From an uncultured Collinsella sp. (GTDB lineage Bacteria; Actinomycetota; Coriobacteriia; Coriobacteriales; Coriobacteriaceae): a stretch of DNA of 40,787 bases. Shown piece after piece: positions 30,166 through 38,878 of this stretch. The translations under genes and the position numbers were made by a program. Every line of letters starts with the position of its first letter. The first letter of the stretch is position 1. The DNA lies in NCBI GenBank assembly GCA_902494035.1, contig CABURV010000011.1, positions 1-40,787 on the forward strand, read 5' to 3'. A model generated the notes under the pieces. That model made no database searches and had not been told where the DNA came from. It saw only the letters and a program-made list of their open reading frames with translations.

Positions 30166-32078
30166 AGGGCAGGGACTTTCGGCTCATCGTCGAGCTGCGG
30201 AATGGTGCCCACCACGTTGTCTGCCAGCCAATTCATCTCGACAATCTGCGTGCTCGGCAGTGGGGGAAAGCCTTCGATCTGCACCACGCCGTCTTGGCTA
30301 TGGAGCTCGCCGCCAAATGGATTGATGGAACCCTCGACGATGCCATTGCGGAGGAGCTGAACAAGCTTGCGCGTCTGATAGGGTAGGCCCGGAGCGTAGC
30401 GAATATCGATAACGCCCGAGCTCATGCCGTACCAGTAGTTGACGGCGCGAACCTGGCTGTTGTCACTGGTCTCGTCCCAGGTGCCATGCAGTAGGCTTCG
30501 CACGATAAGCTCGTAGTATCGGCCCCAGTTCCATACCGGCATGGCAATGCCGACGACCTTGCCATCGACCAGGCGGTGGAGTCCGTAGGCCGTGGGGTCT
30601 TCGAGTGACTTTGACATGTCGGCGCCGGTCATGACGCTCACGCCTTCGCGGCACATGGCCTCGGCAAGACCGCCGGCGGGCACATCGCCCCAGGTGAGGA
30701 TTACCTGCGCGCGAGGGTCGAGCAGCGAGGCGCCAATCGCAAAGGCGTTGATCTCGCTGAGTGCGCCTGAGGCGAAGACCGACGCGTGGTAACCGATGCG
30801 GTGGTTGTCCGCCATGCTGGCGGCAAGGGCGCCCAGGAGAAACTTGGCCTCGTACATCTTGCCAAAGTACGAACGGACGCTTTGATGGGGAAGGCCGATA
30901 GAGCAGTTGAGGAACCGAACCCGGGGATACTCAACGGCGGCCCTGAGCGTATATTCCATCAGGCGGTGTGAAGTCGAGAAGATGACGTTCGCCCCGTGCT
31001 TGACGGCGGTCTCCACGGCGGCGTAGAACGCGTCCGGATCGTGGCGGTCCTCGAACGCCTCGGTGCGCACGATACCGCCAAAGTGCTCATCGAGATACTG
31101 ACGCCCTTGGTCGTGCAGGCTGTCCCAGCTCGACGCCGCACAGGGGAACTCATGGATAAAGGCGATGCGCAGGGGGTTGGCCGCCGAATAGACGGTCTTG
31201 CCCATAAAGAAGTTGAGCACACCGGAAGTGGACTTGGCGGGCGTCTCCTCCTCGTCGACGCTCGGTGCTTCGACTAGATTGACCTTGTCCTCGTCATTTT
31301 TGCCGGCGATGACCAGCTCGCGCCAGATCTTGCACAGGCGGTTTACGACGATATCCGTCGGCGTATCCAGCAGGCGGTCCTGGTTGTACACATTGAGGTA
31401 GACGAGCATGGCATCGGCGGGCGTAATGTCCAGATGGTCGCCGCCCGCGCGAAGGTAGGCGCGCTTAAAGAGTAGGAAGGTGTGGCGCAGGTAATCGACC
31501 TTTTTCTGTGGCCACTTTTCGACAAGGTTTTGACCGAGCATCTTGGCGAGCGTCTCGTAGCTTCCCTCACGCGAGAACTCGATCTCGTATAGGGGGCAGA
31601 CGCGCCAAAACGCGCAGAACTCGCCATAGAGGCGGCTTTCGACAGAATCCCATTTTCCGGGGTAGAGGCGGGTGACCTTGGCCGAAACCGTCGGGGCGTC
31701 AAGGAATTTGAGGACGCTGACGCGTTTGTTGCCTTCCTGGACATAGAACCGATGCATGAACTCGGTGACGATGATGGGGTCGCGATAGCCCTCGGTCACC
31801 TGGATGTCGTAGAGGTTGGACCACTTGCGGGCGAACTCGGTGCTAAACGGCAGCAGGGGCATAAAGTTGCACGAAAAGGCAGACTGACGGCCTTTGGTGA
31901 CCGTACCGACGACCATTTCGAGCGGAATGTCCCTTAGGCCGACGCTCTCTCGCTGACCTAAGGGGAGTTGGGCAACGAGGCTATCGAGGTCCGTAAGGTA
32001 CGGGTGCTCGCTTTGGCTGATGGCGCGACGGCGTCCCTGCTCGCCGCGCTTGCGTGCTTGACGATAGGCCTCTTCCAT
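30162..32078 (-). CDS. Cytoplasmic ParB-like/BMP (PnrA-like) fusion protein
   Basis: A 638-residue protein without signal peptide. Residues 45-130 look like a ParB/sulfiredoxin-type fold: GLRDIPLEMVVGT, RDPIIVTEFMHRFYVQEGNKRVSVLKFL. Residues 130-290 are helical. From about 300 (NPLRIAFIHEF) to about 580 it resembles the BMP/PnrA family of periplasmic nucleoside-binding proteins, with KHGANVIFSTSH and GYHASVFASGALSEINAFAIGA. BMP proteins are normally exported lipoproteins; here the domain should be intracellular, perhaps as a ligand sensor. No transporter genes adjoin it. Function is unknown. It is bracketed with the phosphoesterase by identical inverted palindromes. Confidence 0.65.
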   Translation of the reverse strand: MEEAYRQARKRGEQGRRRAISQSEHPYLTDLDSLVAQLPLGQRESVGLRDIPLEMVVGTVTKGRQSAFSCNFMPLLPFSTEFARKWSNLYDIQVTEGYRDPIIVTEFMHRFYVQEGNKRVSVLKFLDAPTVSAKVTRLYPGKWDSVESRLYGEFCAFWRVCPLYEIEFSREGSYETLAKMLGQNLVEKWPQKKVDYLRHTFLLFKRAYLRAGGDHLDITPADAMLVYLNVYNQDRLLDTPTDIVVNRLCKIWRELVIAGKNDEDKVNLVEAPSVDEEETPAKSTSGVLNFFMGKTVYSAANPLRIAFIHEFPCAASSWDSLHDQGRQYLDEHFGGIVRTEAFEDRHDPDAFYAAVETAVKHGANVIFSTSHRLMEYTLRAAVEYPRVRFLNCSIGLPHQSVRSYFGKMYEAKFLLGALAASMADNHRIGYHASVFASGALSEINAFAIGASLLDPRAQVILTWGDVPAGGLAEAMCREGVSVMTGADMSKSLEDPTAYGLHRLVDGKVVGIAMPVWNWGRYYELIVRSLLHGTWDETSDNSQVRAVNYWYGMSSGVIDIRYAPGLPYQTRKLVQLLRNGIVEGSINPFGGELHSQDGVVQIEGFPPLPSTQIVEMNWLADNVVGTIPQLDDEPKVPAL

Positions 32079-32134
32079 GGTGTCTACTCCCTTAGTCGTT
32101 TAAACAACGATATGAACCATGGTACCACGATGCG

Positions 32135-32173
32135 AAACCACCACAAAGGTGCCTGTCCCCTTTGTGGTGGTTT
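32135..32173. repeat. Palindrome with GGGACAGG core, copy B
   Basis: Exact reverse complement of copy A at 29257-29295. It touches the mscS stop codon (32173-32175), so in mscS mRNA it can act as a terminator hairpin. Confidence 0.85.
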
Positions 32174-32940
32174 TAGGCGATGATGGGGGCAATGGCGCGG
32201 ATGCAGGCGTCGGCTGCCGTGAAAGTGGTGCTGTCGTCGCTGACGATAAAGATGATCTTGCCCTTGATGCCAAAGTCGCCGATCTCGCTAAAGAGCACGT
32301 AGGGCTCCTTGTCAAAGCCAGAGATGGGAAGCACCGCGGCCTTGGTGGCGTCGGTAAGCTCATCTGCCAACGCGTCCAGTGAAACCCACTTGGACGTGTC
32401 CTTGACCGCGACGGGGACGGCCACGCGTCCAAAGGGCATCAAATGCACGAGCGTGTTCTTGGAGATGTTGGAGTTGGGCACAATGATGGTCTGTCCACAG
32501 GCATCCTCAATCGTTGTATGGCGCCAAGTGATGTCTTGGACCACGCCCGACACACCGCCGACCTCGATATTGTCGCCGGGTTTGATGATGCCCATAAAGG
32601 TCACCTGCATGCCGCCGATAAGGTTTGATAGCGTGTCCTGAAAGCCGAGCGAGATGGCGATGCCGCCGACGCCAAGAGCGGCGACGAGCGCGTTTGCGTT
32701 AATGCCAAAGCAGTTGTCGAGGATAAAGCTGCCGCCGATCATCCAGATGACGGCGCGCGCGATGTTGATGAAGATACTCGATGCCGGAAGCGGGTTATCG
32801 TCTCGGTTAAGCAGATGGTTCAGGGTCTTGGATACGACCTTGGCGGCGACGGCGGTGCCTATCGCCAAGATGACGGCCCAGATGATGTTGTGGACCCACC
32901 GTTGCTCAAAGAAATGAAGAATCGGCTCAAACAATTCCAT
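32173..32940 (-). CDS. mscS: Small-conductance mechanosensitive channel, MscS family
   Basis: A 255-residue protein of classic MscS length. Three transmembrane helices (about 15-35, 55-75, 82-110), the third being the Gly/Ala-rich pore helix (NALVAALGVGGIAISLGFQDTLSNLIGG), then the beta domain with IKPGDNIEVGGVSGVVQDITWRHTTI and IIVPNSNISKNT. It opens under membrane tension to release solutes during hypo-osmotic shock. AAGGAGG lies eight to nine bases before ATG 32940. Confidence 0.92.
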   Translation of the reverse strand: MELFEPILHFFEQRWVHNIIWAVILAIGTAVAAKVVSKTLNHLLNRDDNPLPASSIFINIARAVIWMIGGSFILDNCFGINANALVAALGVGGIAISLGFQDTLSNLIGGMQVTFMGIIKPGDNIEVGGVSGVVQDITWRHTTIEDACGQTIIVPNSNISKNTLVHLMPFGRVAVPVAVKDTSKWVSLDALADELTDATKAAVLPISGFDKEPYVLFSEIGDFGIKGKIIFIVSDDSTTFTAADACIRAIAPIIA

Positions 32941-32949
32941 GTAGGGAAA

Positions 32950-33120
32950 ACCTCCTTATGATCGTCCAACCATGATACCCACCAAGAAGCCCGTCCGATC
33001 ACATCGGACGGGCCGATAACTTGAGATGGGGTGGCCGCGGTGGCGTAAGCTGGGGCGCCGGCGAGCACGCCGGCAAGGAGTGCGGCGGTCAAGGCGAGAC
33101 GGGGAAGAGAGCTTCTCGTG
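32950..33120 (-). pseudogene. Possible remnant of a secreted-protein gene (signal-peptide-like reading frame)
   Basis: On the minus strand, in a frame different from mscS, the translation reads TRSSLPRLALTAALLAGVL followed by AGAPAYATAA: a basic start, hydrophobic core and an AYA-TAA cleavage-like site. No ATG and no ribosome binding site are convincing, and the frame runs into the mscS ribosome binding site. An 11-base perfect palindrome (32989-32999/33003-33013, GCCCGTCCGAT) lies inside it. It may be chance; the gap 32941-33182 holds nothing else I can support. Confidence 0.3.
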
Positions 33121-33182
33121 GCAGTTTCCTTAGTCCTTAACCAGTAGTTCCTGCTGACGCTGGATTATCGACATAATATGCG

Positions 33183-33222
33183 AAAACCGCCGCAAGGGCG
33201 TCTGTCCCTTTGCGGCGGTTTT
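33183..33222. repeat. Palindrome with CTGTCCC core, copy C
   Basis: AAAACCGCCGCAAGGG (33183-33198) and CCCTTTGCGGCGGTTTT (33206-33222) pair with one bulged base around CGTCTGT. Confidence 0.75.
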
Positions 33223-33237
33223 GACGTTTGCGCAGAT

Positions 33238-33278
33238 AAAACCTACCAAAATAAACCTGTCCCTTTTTGGCAGGTTTT
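33238..33278 (-). terminator. Palindrome with CCTGTCCC core, copy D; terminator of the TrpXYZ-like operon
   Basis: AAAACCTACCAAAA (33238-33251) and TTTTTGGCAGGTTTT (33264-33278) pair; the single odd pair is a G-U in minus-strand RNA only, so it looks selected for the minus transcript that ends at 33277. The minus-strand stem ends in TTTT. Confidence 0.7.
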
Positions 33279-34071
33279 AGCTCAGCAGCATGCGGTCGTT
33301 GGCGAGCTCGCCGCCCGAGACCTCCTCGAACTTCTGCAGCAGGTCGGCTACGGTGAGCGACTTCTTCTCATCGCCCGCCACGTCGTAGATCACGTGGCCT
33401 TCGTGCATCATGATCAGACGGTTGCCCAGACGGATGGCGTCGTTCATGTTGTGCGTGACCATGAGCGTGGTCAGGTGGTTCTCGTCGACGATCTCCTCGG
33501 TCAGGTTGAGCACCTTAGAGGCCGTCTTGGGGTCGAGGGCCGCGGTGTGCTCGTCGAGCAGCAGCAGGCGCGGCCTGGTGAGCGTGGCCATCAGCAGGGT
33601 GAGTGCCTGGCGCTGGCCGCCCGAGAGCAGGCCGACCTTGGCGTTGAGACGCGTGTCCAGACCAAGGTCCAGGCGCTTGAGCAGCTCAACGTACTCGTCC
33701 TTCTCGGCCTTGGTGACGCCCCACGAAAGACCGCGACGCTGGCCACGGCGCTTGGCGAGGGCCAGGTTCTCGGCGATCTGCATGTCGGCTGCGGTGCCGC
33801 GCATGGGGTCCTGGAACACGCGGCCCAGGTACTTGGCACGCTGCGACTCGCTCAGGCGCGAGATATCGGTGCCGTCAAGCTCGATAACGCCCGAATCGAG
33901 CGGATACACGCCGGCGATCATGTTGAGCAGCGTGGACTTGCCGGCGCCGTTGCCGCCGATCACGGTTACAAAGTCGCCGTCGTTAAGGGTGAGGTCGACA
34001 CCGGTAAGAGCGCGCTTCTCGGTGACGGTGCCCTTGTTAAAGGTCTTTTTGACGTGCGAGAGCTTAAGCAT
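33277..34071 (-). CDS. ABC transporter ATP-binding protein (TrpZ-like)
   Basis: A 264-residue ATPase. Walker A GGNGAGKST (39-47), signature LLSGGQRQAL, Walker B LLLLDEHTAALDP and a switch His in VTHNMNDA are intact. It powers the permease encoded just upstream. ATG 34071 is preferred: the GGGAG of AAGGGAG lies nine bases before it, whereas it abuts the alternative ATG 34080. Either start overlaps the permease gene. The set resembles the TrpXYZ/DUF-ABC_sub_bind type, which imports aromatic amino acids or related molecules; the substrate is inferred only. Confidence 0.88.
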   Translation of the reverse strand: MLKLSHVKKTFNKGTVTEKRALTGVDLTLNDGDFVTVIGGNGAGKSTLLNMIAGVYPLDSGVIELDGTDISRLSESQRAKYLGRVFQDPMRGTAADMQIAENLALAKRRGQRRGLSWGVTKAEKDEYVELLKRLDLGLDTRLNAKVGLLSGGQRQALTLLMATLTRPRLLLLDEHTAALDPKTASKVLNLTEEIVDENHLTTLMVTHNMNDAIRLGNRLIMMHEGHVIYDVAGDEKKSLTVADLLQKFEEVSGGELANDRMLLS

Positions 34072-34987
34072 CTGCCTCATCTCCCTTCGTGTAGGAGCTG
34101 CGGAGCTTATAGCGCTCCCAAACCACGGGCACGCACAGGGCCACGGCGACGATCACGGCAGAGAGCAGCTTCATGTCGTTGGCGTCCATGCCCAACTGCA
34201 GCACGATGGCGCGGATAAGGAAGTACACCACGGAGCCAAAGACGGCGGAGGCAAGACGGACGCTAAACTGCGTGAGACCGCCGGGCAACAGGCGGCCGAG
34301 CACCTCGCCGATAACAATGGCGGCAAGACCGATAACGATGGCGCCGGTGCCCATGCCAATGTCGGCATACTTCTGGCTCTGGCAGATGAGTGCGCCCGAA
34401 AGGCCGATGAGGGCGTTGGAGAGCACGAGGGCGATCATCTTGGTGGAGTTGGTGTTGACGCCCAGGGCGCGGATCATGTACTCGTTGTTGCCGGTGGCGC
34501 GCAGTGCCGAGCCGATCTCGGTGCCAAAGAACCAATACAGGATGGCAACGATAGCCACGGCGAGCAAAATACCTAGGATGATGGCGACGGTGGACTGCGG
34601 CAGACCGGTCATGTTGCTGACGGCCGAGAACACGGTGCCCTTGGCAAGAATGGGCGTATTGGATTTGCCCATGATGCGCAGGTTGATGGACCACAGACTG
34701 ATCTGGGTGAGGATTCCGGCGAGAATCGCGGGAATCTCAAAGACGGTGGTCAGAATGCCCGTGACGGCGCCCGCGATGGCGCCGGCGCACATGCCGGCCA
34801 GCACGGCGAGCAGCGGGTCGACGTTGTTATTGACGATGAGCACGGCGCAGACGCAGCCGCCGAGGGCAAAGCTGCCGTCGCAGGTCATATCGGGAATGTC
34901 GAGCAGGCGGAACGTGATAAACACGCCAAGCACCATAATGCCCCAGAGGACGCCCTGCGAAACGGCGCCCTGCAATGCAATGAGCAT
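34064..34987 (-). CDS. ABC transporter permease (TrpY-like, BPD_transp_2 type)
   Basis: A 307-residue protein with about eight to nine transmembrane helices. It has the family features DMTCDGSFALGG near residue 35, ATGNNEYMIRALGVNTNSTKMIALVLSNALIGLSGAL (split by a cytoplasmic loop that contacts the ATPase) and a second Gly-rich helix GLAAIVIGEVLGR. CTAGGAGG precedes ATG 34987. It follows the binding-protein gene after a 200-base spacer with a hairpin and overlaps the ATPase gene by eight bases. Confidence 0.88.
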   Translation of the reverse strand: MLIALQGAVSQGVLWGIMVLGVFITFRLLDIPDMTCDGSFALGGCVCAVLIVNNNVDPLLAVLAGMCAGAIAGAVTGILTTVFEIPAILAGILTQISLWSINLRIMGKSNTPILAKGTVFSAVSNMTGLPQSTVAIILGILLAVAIVAILYWFFGTEIGSALRATGNNEYMIRALGVNTNSTKMIALVLSNALIGLSGALICQSQKYADIGMGTGAIVIGLAAIVIGEVLGRLLPGGLTQFSVRLASAVFGSVVYFLIRAIVLQLGMDANDMKLLSAVIVAVALCVPVVWERYKLRSSYTKGDEADA

Positions 34988-35091
34988 GCTTCATACCTCC
35001 TAGGATAGGGTGGACACGTGATTCACCATAATAGCGGTAACAATGCATAGAAGAGCTGCGGACAGACGTTTTGTTTTACCTGAAACAAGCA

Positions 35092-35120
35092 GGGCGGACG
35101 CCGGCCTACAGCGCCCGCCC
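35092..35120 (-). terminator. Attenuator-like hairpin between binding-protein and permease genes
   Basis: GGGCGGACGC (35092-35101) and GCGCCCGCCC (35111-35120) form a ten-pair stem in minus-strand RNA, where the odd pair is G-U; TGCTTGTTT follows. Partial termination here would leave more binding protein than permease. Confidence 0.5.
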
Positions 35121-35190
35121 CTGTGGCTCAGATATTGAATAACGCGGCTAAAGCGCGAGCACGGGCTCTAGACGCATGCCGCGTATGGCA

Positions 35191-36171
35191 TTACGCGTCC
35201 AGAGCGGAAAGATCGATGCCCAGAGCCTCGGCCATCTCGTCGTTCTTGACGACGACCAGGTCTTTGCTTGAGAGGTGCTTGATCGCCATGTCCTCGGGCT
35301 TGGCTTCGCCCTTCAGGATCTTGACGGCCATCTCGCCTGCGGCGTAGCCCAGATCCTCGTAGTTGATGGAGAGGGTGAACAGGCCGCCGGCCTTGCACAT
35401 GCCCTCCTCGCCGGTCACGAAGGGAAGCTTGTTCTCCTTGCAGATCTGACCGACCTGCGAGGCGCCCGCGGCGATGGTGTTGTCGGTGGGGGAGTAGAGC
35501 GCGTCGACCTTGCCCACGGCAGACTCGACGACGGACTGGATCTCGTTAGAGCTCGAGACGGTAAAGTCAGTGTACTCGATGCCCAGCTTGTCGAGTTCCT
35601 TCTTGGCGGCCTTGATCTGGACGTCGGAGTTGGATTCGGCGGTGCAGTAGAGCAGGCCGACTTTCTTAACGTCGGGCAGAACCTTCTGCATCATCTCGAG
35701 CTGCTCGGCGACCGGGGTGAGGTCGGAGGCACCGGTGACGTTGGTGTCCGGCTTGTCGTTGTCCTGGACCAGGCCGGAGGCGGCGTAGTCGGTGATGGCG
35801 CAGCCCACGATGGGGATGTCGGCCGTGGCGCCGGCGGCAGCCTGAGCGGCGGGCGTAGCGATGGCGTAGATCAGGTCAACGTTGTCGCCCACAAACTTGT
35901 CGGCAATGGACTTACACGTGGACTGGTCGCCCTGGGCGCTCTTTAGATCAATTTTGGCTTTAAGGCCGCTCTTCTTGATGGCCTTAGTAAAACCTTCATA
36001 GGAGGCATCAAGCGCGGGGTGCTCGGTGAGCTTTAGAACGCCGATGGTGTAGTCGGAACCGGCGGCAGCGGAGCCGGAACCAGAGTTGCCGCCGCATCCG
36101 GCGAGCGGGGCGAGCGCGAGCAGGCCGGCGGAGACCAGAAGGCTCCTGCGGCTGATGGTGATGTCCTTCAT
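35191..36171 (-). CDS. ABC transporter substrate-binding lipoprotein (TrpX-like)
   Basis: A 326-residue lipoprotein: ISRRSLLVSAGLLALAPLAGC ends in the lipobox LAGC (23-26), and the paired Arg could also direct Tat export. The mature part begins with a Gly/Ser linker, then YTIGVLKLTEHPALDASYEGF, the opening of the ABC_sub_bind family (PF04392), with the two alpha/beta lobes joined near residue 160. The family includes the streptococcal tryptophan transporter TrpX. ATG 36171 with GGGGGTAATG upstream is chosen over 36219. First gene of the three-gene minus-strand operon. Confidence 0.88.
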   Translation of the reverse strand: MKDITISRRSLLVSAGLLALAPLAGCGGNSGSGSAAAGSDYTIGVLKLTEHPALDASYEGFTKAIKKSGLKAKIDLKSAQGDQSTCKSIADKFVGDNVDLIYAIATPAAQAAAGATADIPIVGCAITDYAASGLVQDNDKPDTNVTGASDLTPVAEQLEMMQKVLPDVKKVGLLYCTAESNSDVQIKAAKKELDKLGIEYTDFTVSSSNEIQSVVESAVGKVDALYSPTDNTIAAGASQVGQICKENKLPFVTGEEGMCKAGGLFTLSINYEDLGYAAGEMAVKILKGEAKPEDMAIKHLSSKDLVVVKNDEMAEALGIDLSALDA

Positions 36172-36331
36172 ATCATTACCCCCAGTATAAAAATGGCTGG
36201 AAACACTGCACTGGGACAAAGTGCAAGTGGAACTATAGTAGCGCTGATGTCCATTTTTACAACAGCCTGGCGGGTTTTTTAATACAGAATCGGATGGGCG
36301 GTACGGGTAGTCGAATGGGCGGCGGAGGGTC

Positions 36332-37117
36332 TTATGCGGCGGAGGAGGCGTCGTCCTCGTCCAGGGCGGCGAAGAGCTTCTTGCCGTCGAGCAGGCGCGT
36401 GCTGACGTTTCTCATACGGGCGATCTCGACGGTGCGCAGCGTATCGTCGGTGCCTCGGGCGTCGTAGACCGTTCCCAGCAGATACGAGATGCCATCGCGC
36501 TGCCTGATGGCAAAGGGACGGAGTGTCATCCGTGCTGCTTCGGTTTCGCCGCGTGTCGTGACGCTCGAAATATCAAAACTCACCGTGGTTCCGTGGTCGA
36601 TGGCCTGCTCGACGAGCTCGCACGTGTCGATGCGCTTGATGGGCGTGCGTGTTGCCTTGGTAGCCTTGCTGCCTGCGCTTGGAACGGGTTCGGGTGTATC
36701 GAGGTAGCCGCGAACGTCGGCACTCGCCATGGCAACTAAGTGCTGCGCCATGCTCTTGCGGATAGCGATAGGCGTGGAGCGGTTGCGCATGACCATACCG
36801 TGGAGCCGGATGATCTCTTCGTCGGTGAGCGGGCGGGTAAGAAGTTTGTAGCCCACGCCGCGTTTGTACTCAATTTCGTATCCGGCATGGCGAAGCGCGG
36901 AGATGGCGGTGTAGATGCTGCGCCGCGCCGCCGAGATGGGCATGCGAGCGGGGTCGTCGGGATGGGCGAGGCGCCGGATCAACTCATCGGAAAGCATGGC
37001 CTTGTCCTCGCCGGTGTTTTCGCTTAATAGTTGCAGGATGCGAACGGCGCGATAGGCTGCCATCGAGGCGGCGCCCCTCGTCGTGGTGTCGTAGGTTTCA
37101 ACAGCGGCTTCGGTCAT
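36332..37117 (-). CDS. WYL-type transcriptional regulator
   Basis: A 261-residue protein. Residues 15-95 form a winged helix-turn-helix (AYRAVRILQLLSEN ... RRSIYTAISALRHAGYEIEYKRGVGYKL, in parts), and the C-terminal part from about 160 (IDTCELVEQAIDHGTTVSFD, LRPFAIRQRDGISYLLG) resembles the WYL ligand-sensing fold. Ligand and targets are unknown; it neighbours the TrpXYZ-like operon, though with no shared promoter. ATG 37117 has AAAGGA at proper spacing; a GTG at 37126 is also in frame. Confidence 0.78.
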   Translation of the reverse strand: MTEAAVETYDTTTRGAASMAAYRAVRILQLLSENTGEDKAMLSDELIRRLAHPDDPARMPISAARRSIYTAISALRHAGYEIEYKRGVGYKLLTRPLTDEEIIRLHGMVMRNRSTPIAIRKSMAQHLVAMASADVRGYLDTPEPVPSAGSKATKATRTPIKRIDTCELVEQAIDHGTTVSFDISSVTTRGETEAARMTLRPFAIRQRDGISYLLGTVYDARGTDDTLRTVEIARMRNVSTRLLDGKKLFAALDEDDASSAA

Positions 37118-37293
37118 GGTGCCCACGTCCTTTCCGTTTTGGGTGGCGACGGTATGGAGCCTAGGACGTGGGGCTTTCCCAGGGGCGCAGGGCGCTCTGG
37201 GCGGTCGGTAGTCGTCGGCAAACGGCGGGTCGAGTTTTCAACAGCCCTGCTCAACTGACCAAAAACTTGCCAAAAGCTTGACGGATGCTGTTG

Positions 37294-37326
37294 AAAAAAG
37301 CGCCCCTCGGCTTGCCGAGAGGCGCT
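37294..37326 (-). terminator. Terminator of asnS
   Basis: AGCGCCCCTCGGC (37299-37311) and GCCGAGAGGCGCT (37314-37326) pair; on the minus strand the stem is followed by TTTTTT. An additional TTCAACAGC/GCTGTTGAA pair spans 37236-37293. No gene is seen in 37118-37366. Confidence 0.8.
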
Positions 37327-37366
37327 GGCGTGATGCACTGGAACGCGTTTGGTGGCGCTATGGCGA

Positions 37367-38770
37367 TTAGAAGTCGGCGTTGCCCACGGTGCGCGGGTGC
37401 GGCAGGACGTCGCGGATGTTGCCCACGCCGGTGAGGTACATCACCAAGCGCTCGAAGCCCAGACCGTAGCCGGCGTGCTTGCAGGAACCGTAGCGGCGCA
37501 GGTCAAGGTAGTACTTGTACTGCTCGGGATTCATGCCCAGGTCCTTGATGCGGGCCTCGAGCAGATCCAGGCGCTCCTCGCGCTGGGAGCCGCCGATAAT
37601 CTCGCCGATACCGGGAACCAGGCAGTCGGCGGCGGCGACGGTCTTGCCGTCTTCGTTCATGCGCATGTAGAACGCCTTGATTTCGGCCGGGTAGTCGGTC
37701 ACGAAGGTCGGGCGCTTAAAGTGCTCCTCGGTCAGGAAGCGCTCGTGCTCGGTCTGCAGGTCGATGCCCCAGCTGACGGGGTAATCAAACTGGTGGCCAG
37801 CAGCGACTGCCTGCTCCAGGATCTCGACGGCCTCGGTGTAGGTAACGCGGGCAAAGTCGGAGTTGGCGACATGGTCCAGGCGCTCGAGCAGACCCTTGTC
37901 CACAAACTTGTTGAGCATGTTGAGCTCGTCGGGGCAGGTGGCCATAACGTCCTTAAGGACGTACTTGAGCATGGCCTCGGCGTTATCCATGTAGTCGTTA
38001 AGGTCGGCGAAGGCCATCTCGGGCTCGATCATCCAAAACTCGGCGGCGTGGCGCGTGGTGTTGGAGTTTTCGGCGCGGAAGGTGGGGCCAAAGGTGTACA
38101 CGTCGCCAAAGGCCATGGCAAAGTTCTCGGCATTGAGCTGGCCGGACACGGTGAGGCTTGCATGCTTGCCAAAGAAGTCCTGGCTCCAGTCGACCTCGCC
38201 GGACTCGGTGAGGGGCGGGTTTTTGGGGTCGAGCGTGGTCACGCGGAACATCTCGCCGGCGCCCTCACAGTCACTCGTGGTGATGATGGGGGTGTTGACG
38301 TAGACAAAGCCCTGCTCCTGGAAGAAGCGGTGGATGGCGGCAGCCGCGACAGAGCGGATACGGAACACAGCGCGGAACAGGTTGGTGCGCGGGCGCAGGT
38401 GCTGCTGGGTGCGCAGGAACTCGACGGTGGCACGCTTCTTCTGCAGCGGGTAATCCGGAGCGCTGACGCCCGCGACCTCGATGGAGGTAGCAGAAAGCTC
38501 GAAGGGTTGGGGCGCATCGGGGGTCAGCTTGACGGTGCCGCTGCAGATGAGGGCGGCCGAGACGTTTTGATGGGCGATCTCGTCGTAGTTGTCGAGCGCC
38601 TCGCGGTTCATGACGACCTGCAGGTCGCGGAAGCAGCTGCCGTCGTTGAGCGTGACGAAGCCAAAGTTCTTCATGTCGCGGACGGACTTGACCCAGCCGG
38701 CAACGGTGACGGTCTGGCCACCGAGCGACTCGGCATCGGCATAGAGCTGCGCGATTTTGGTGCGGTTCAC
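37367..38770 (-). CDS. asnS: Asparaginyl-tRNA synthetase
   Basis: A 467-residue class IIb synthetase. The N-terminal OB-fold anticodon-binding domain (about 1-115) contains VTVAGWVKSVRDMKNFGFVTL. The catalytic domain has motif 2 (FRAENSNTTRHAAEF, with class-defining Arg) and motif 3 (GYGLGFERLVMYLTG). The start is uncertain: GTG 38770, giving VNRTKIAQLY, lies four bases after GGGAGG; ATG 38782 is in frame but has no ribosome binding site. Charges tRNA-Asn directly, so Asn-tRNA synthesis here does not depend on the amidotransferase route alone. Confidence 0.93.
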   Translation of the reverse strand: MNRTKIAQLYADAESLGGQTVTVAGWVKSVRDMKNFGFVTLNDGSCFRDLQVVMNREALDNYDEIAHQNVSAALICSGTVKLTPDAPQPFELSATSIEVAGVSAPDYPLQKKRATVEFLRTQQHLRPRTNLFRAVFRIRSVAAAAIHRFFQEQGFVYVNTPIITTSDCEGAGEMFRVTTLDPKNPPLTESGEVDWSQDFFGKHASLTVSGQLNAENFAMAFGDVYTFGPTFRAENSNTTRHAAEFWMIEPEMAFADLNDYMDNAEAMLKYVLKDVMATCPDELNMLNKFVDKGLLERLDHVANSDFARVTYTEAVEILEQAVAAGHQFDYPVSWGIDLQTEHERFLTEEHFKRPTFVTDYPAEIKAFYMRMNEDGKTVAAADCLVPGIGEIIGGSQREERLDLLEARIKDLGMNPEQYKYYLDLRRYGSCKHAGYGLGFERLVMYLTGVGNIRDVLPHPRTVGNADF

Positions 38771-38878
38771 GTATCCTCCCATAACGGTTGAATGATAGTT
38801 ATCCATACAGTTCGATATTCTAGCAGCTCGGCTCATTTGGGCTATACAGATAAGGCATTGGCGGGATGGTTTTTCAAA

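Noticed and set aside
37349..38791. 480-codon plus-strand frame opposite asnS
   Set aside because: Same cause; asnS has full synthetase motifs on the minus strand.
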